DNA from: Nocardioidaceae bacterium
GTDB lineage: Bacteria; Actinomycetota; Actinomycetes; Propionibacteriales; Nocardioidaceae
Assembly (NCBI GenBank): GCA_029266455.1
Contig: JAQSWV010000027.1
Span: 1-55,734, forward strand
DNA length: 55,734 nucleotides
Direction of reading: 5' to 3'
Shown here: positions 55,621 through 55,734 of the stretch, piece by piece
Numbering within the stretch: position 1 is the first letter of the stretch
Layout of the letters: each line of letters starts with the position of its first letter
Notes under the pieces: generated by a model
Databases searched by the model: none
What the model saw: only the letters and a program-made list of their open reading frames with translations
What the model was told of the DNA's origin: nothing
Translations under genes and position numbers: made by a program

Positions 55621-55734
55621 CTACTTCTTGCGCGCCAGTACGGCGACGTGCCGGTCGGCGGCGGAGTCGACGTGCAGCAGCCGCAGACCCGCCTCGGCAG
55701 CGACGTCGGCGATCGCGTCCATGCCGACCGTGGC
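55621..55734 (-). CDS. 3' end of a gene, possibly a methyltransferase (5' end outside window)
   Basis: The last 37 codons of a minus-strand gene are visible, ending LLHVDSAADRHVAVLARKK and stop. The strand pattern and the end VAVLARKK look like the last beta strands of a class I methyltransferase, but too little is visible to be sure. The stop is 10 bases from the start of the Mo oxidoreductase gene, so they may be co-transcribed. Confidence 0.4.
   Translation of the reverse strand, partial: ATVGMDAIADVAAEAGLRLLHVDSAADRHVAVLARKK

Overview
The window is chromosomal DNA from a high-GC actinobacterium. The gene set and order (nrdJ-nrdR, lexA divergent from a LysM gene, dinG-like helicase, hflX, dapF, miaA, miaB, gluABCD, rny, recX, recA) is the classic actinobacterial recA-lexA-nrdR neighbourhood. 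A class II ribonucleotide reductase with an intein, RNase J plus RNase Y, actinobacterial-type SOS boxes and abundant GTG starts agree with this. A member of the Propionibacteriales (Nocardioides-like) is my guess, not something the sequence proves.

Layout. 1-3241 (+): the end of a VWA-domain gene, a dual-specificity-phosphatase-like gene, and an ADP-ribosylglycohydrolase fused to a second phosphatase-like HCx5R domain. 3759-8335 (-): nrdR and nrdJ; nrdJ carries a 430-residue intein and appears broken by a deletion with frameshift. 8769-12562: a small GNAT gene, remnants of three genes (dienelactone hydrolase, DUF4188-like, FAD oxidoreductase), dps, a methyltransferase, and two copies of a structured double-hairpin repeat. 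12563-14412 (+): a DrrAB-type ABC exporter. 14488-16164 (-): RNase J. 16314-17633 (-): UDP-glucose dehydrogenase. 17993-31642 (+): an eight-gene, tightly overlapping operon of an epimerase, two glycosyltransferases, four proteins with APH/maltokinase-like kinase modules, and an ABC exporter fused to another kinase module. 31659-33549 (-): a haem-oxygenase-like diiron protein, a CDGSH 2Fe-2S protein and a DUF2231 membrane protein. 33644-34993: a LysM protein divergent from lexA with three SOS boxes between them. 35033-47000: Lys-rich protein, DinG-type helicase, a His-rich secreted protein, HflX, DapF, gamma-glutamyltransferase, MiaA, an orphan MT0933-type antitoxin, NUDIX hydrolase, a truncated VOC gene inside a repeat field, and MiaB. 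47095-50322 (+): gluABCD amino-acid importer. 50380-53725 (-): rny, recX, recA. 53896-55610 (-): a membrane protein and a haem-b/molybdopterin fusion oxidoreductase. The window ends in the 3' end of another gene.

The most unusual part is the 17.9-31.6 kb operon with ugd divergent beside it. It has the parts to make a nucleotide-sugar uronate, build a glycan, phosphorylate it and export it. It holds six APH-type kinase modules in five polypeptides, five of six junctions are GTGA overlaps, and one kinase module is covalently joined to the exporter. I know of no named pathway with this composition; the function is inferred.

Three further threads run through the window: a 19-bp dispersed repeat that flanks the ADP-ribosylglycohydrolase gene and surrounds a truncated VOC gene; in-frame 12-bp tandem repeats in five unrelated genes; and a cluster of decayed genes at 9-12.5 kb inside a ~25-kb segment that separates nrdR from the LysM/lexA pair.
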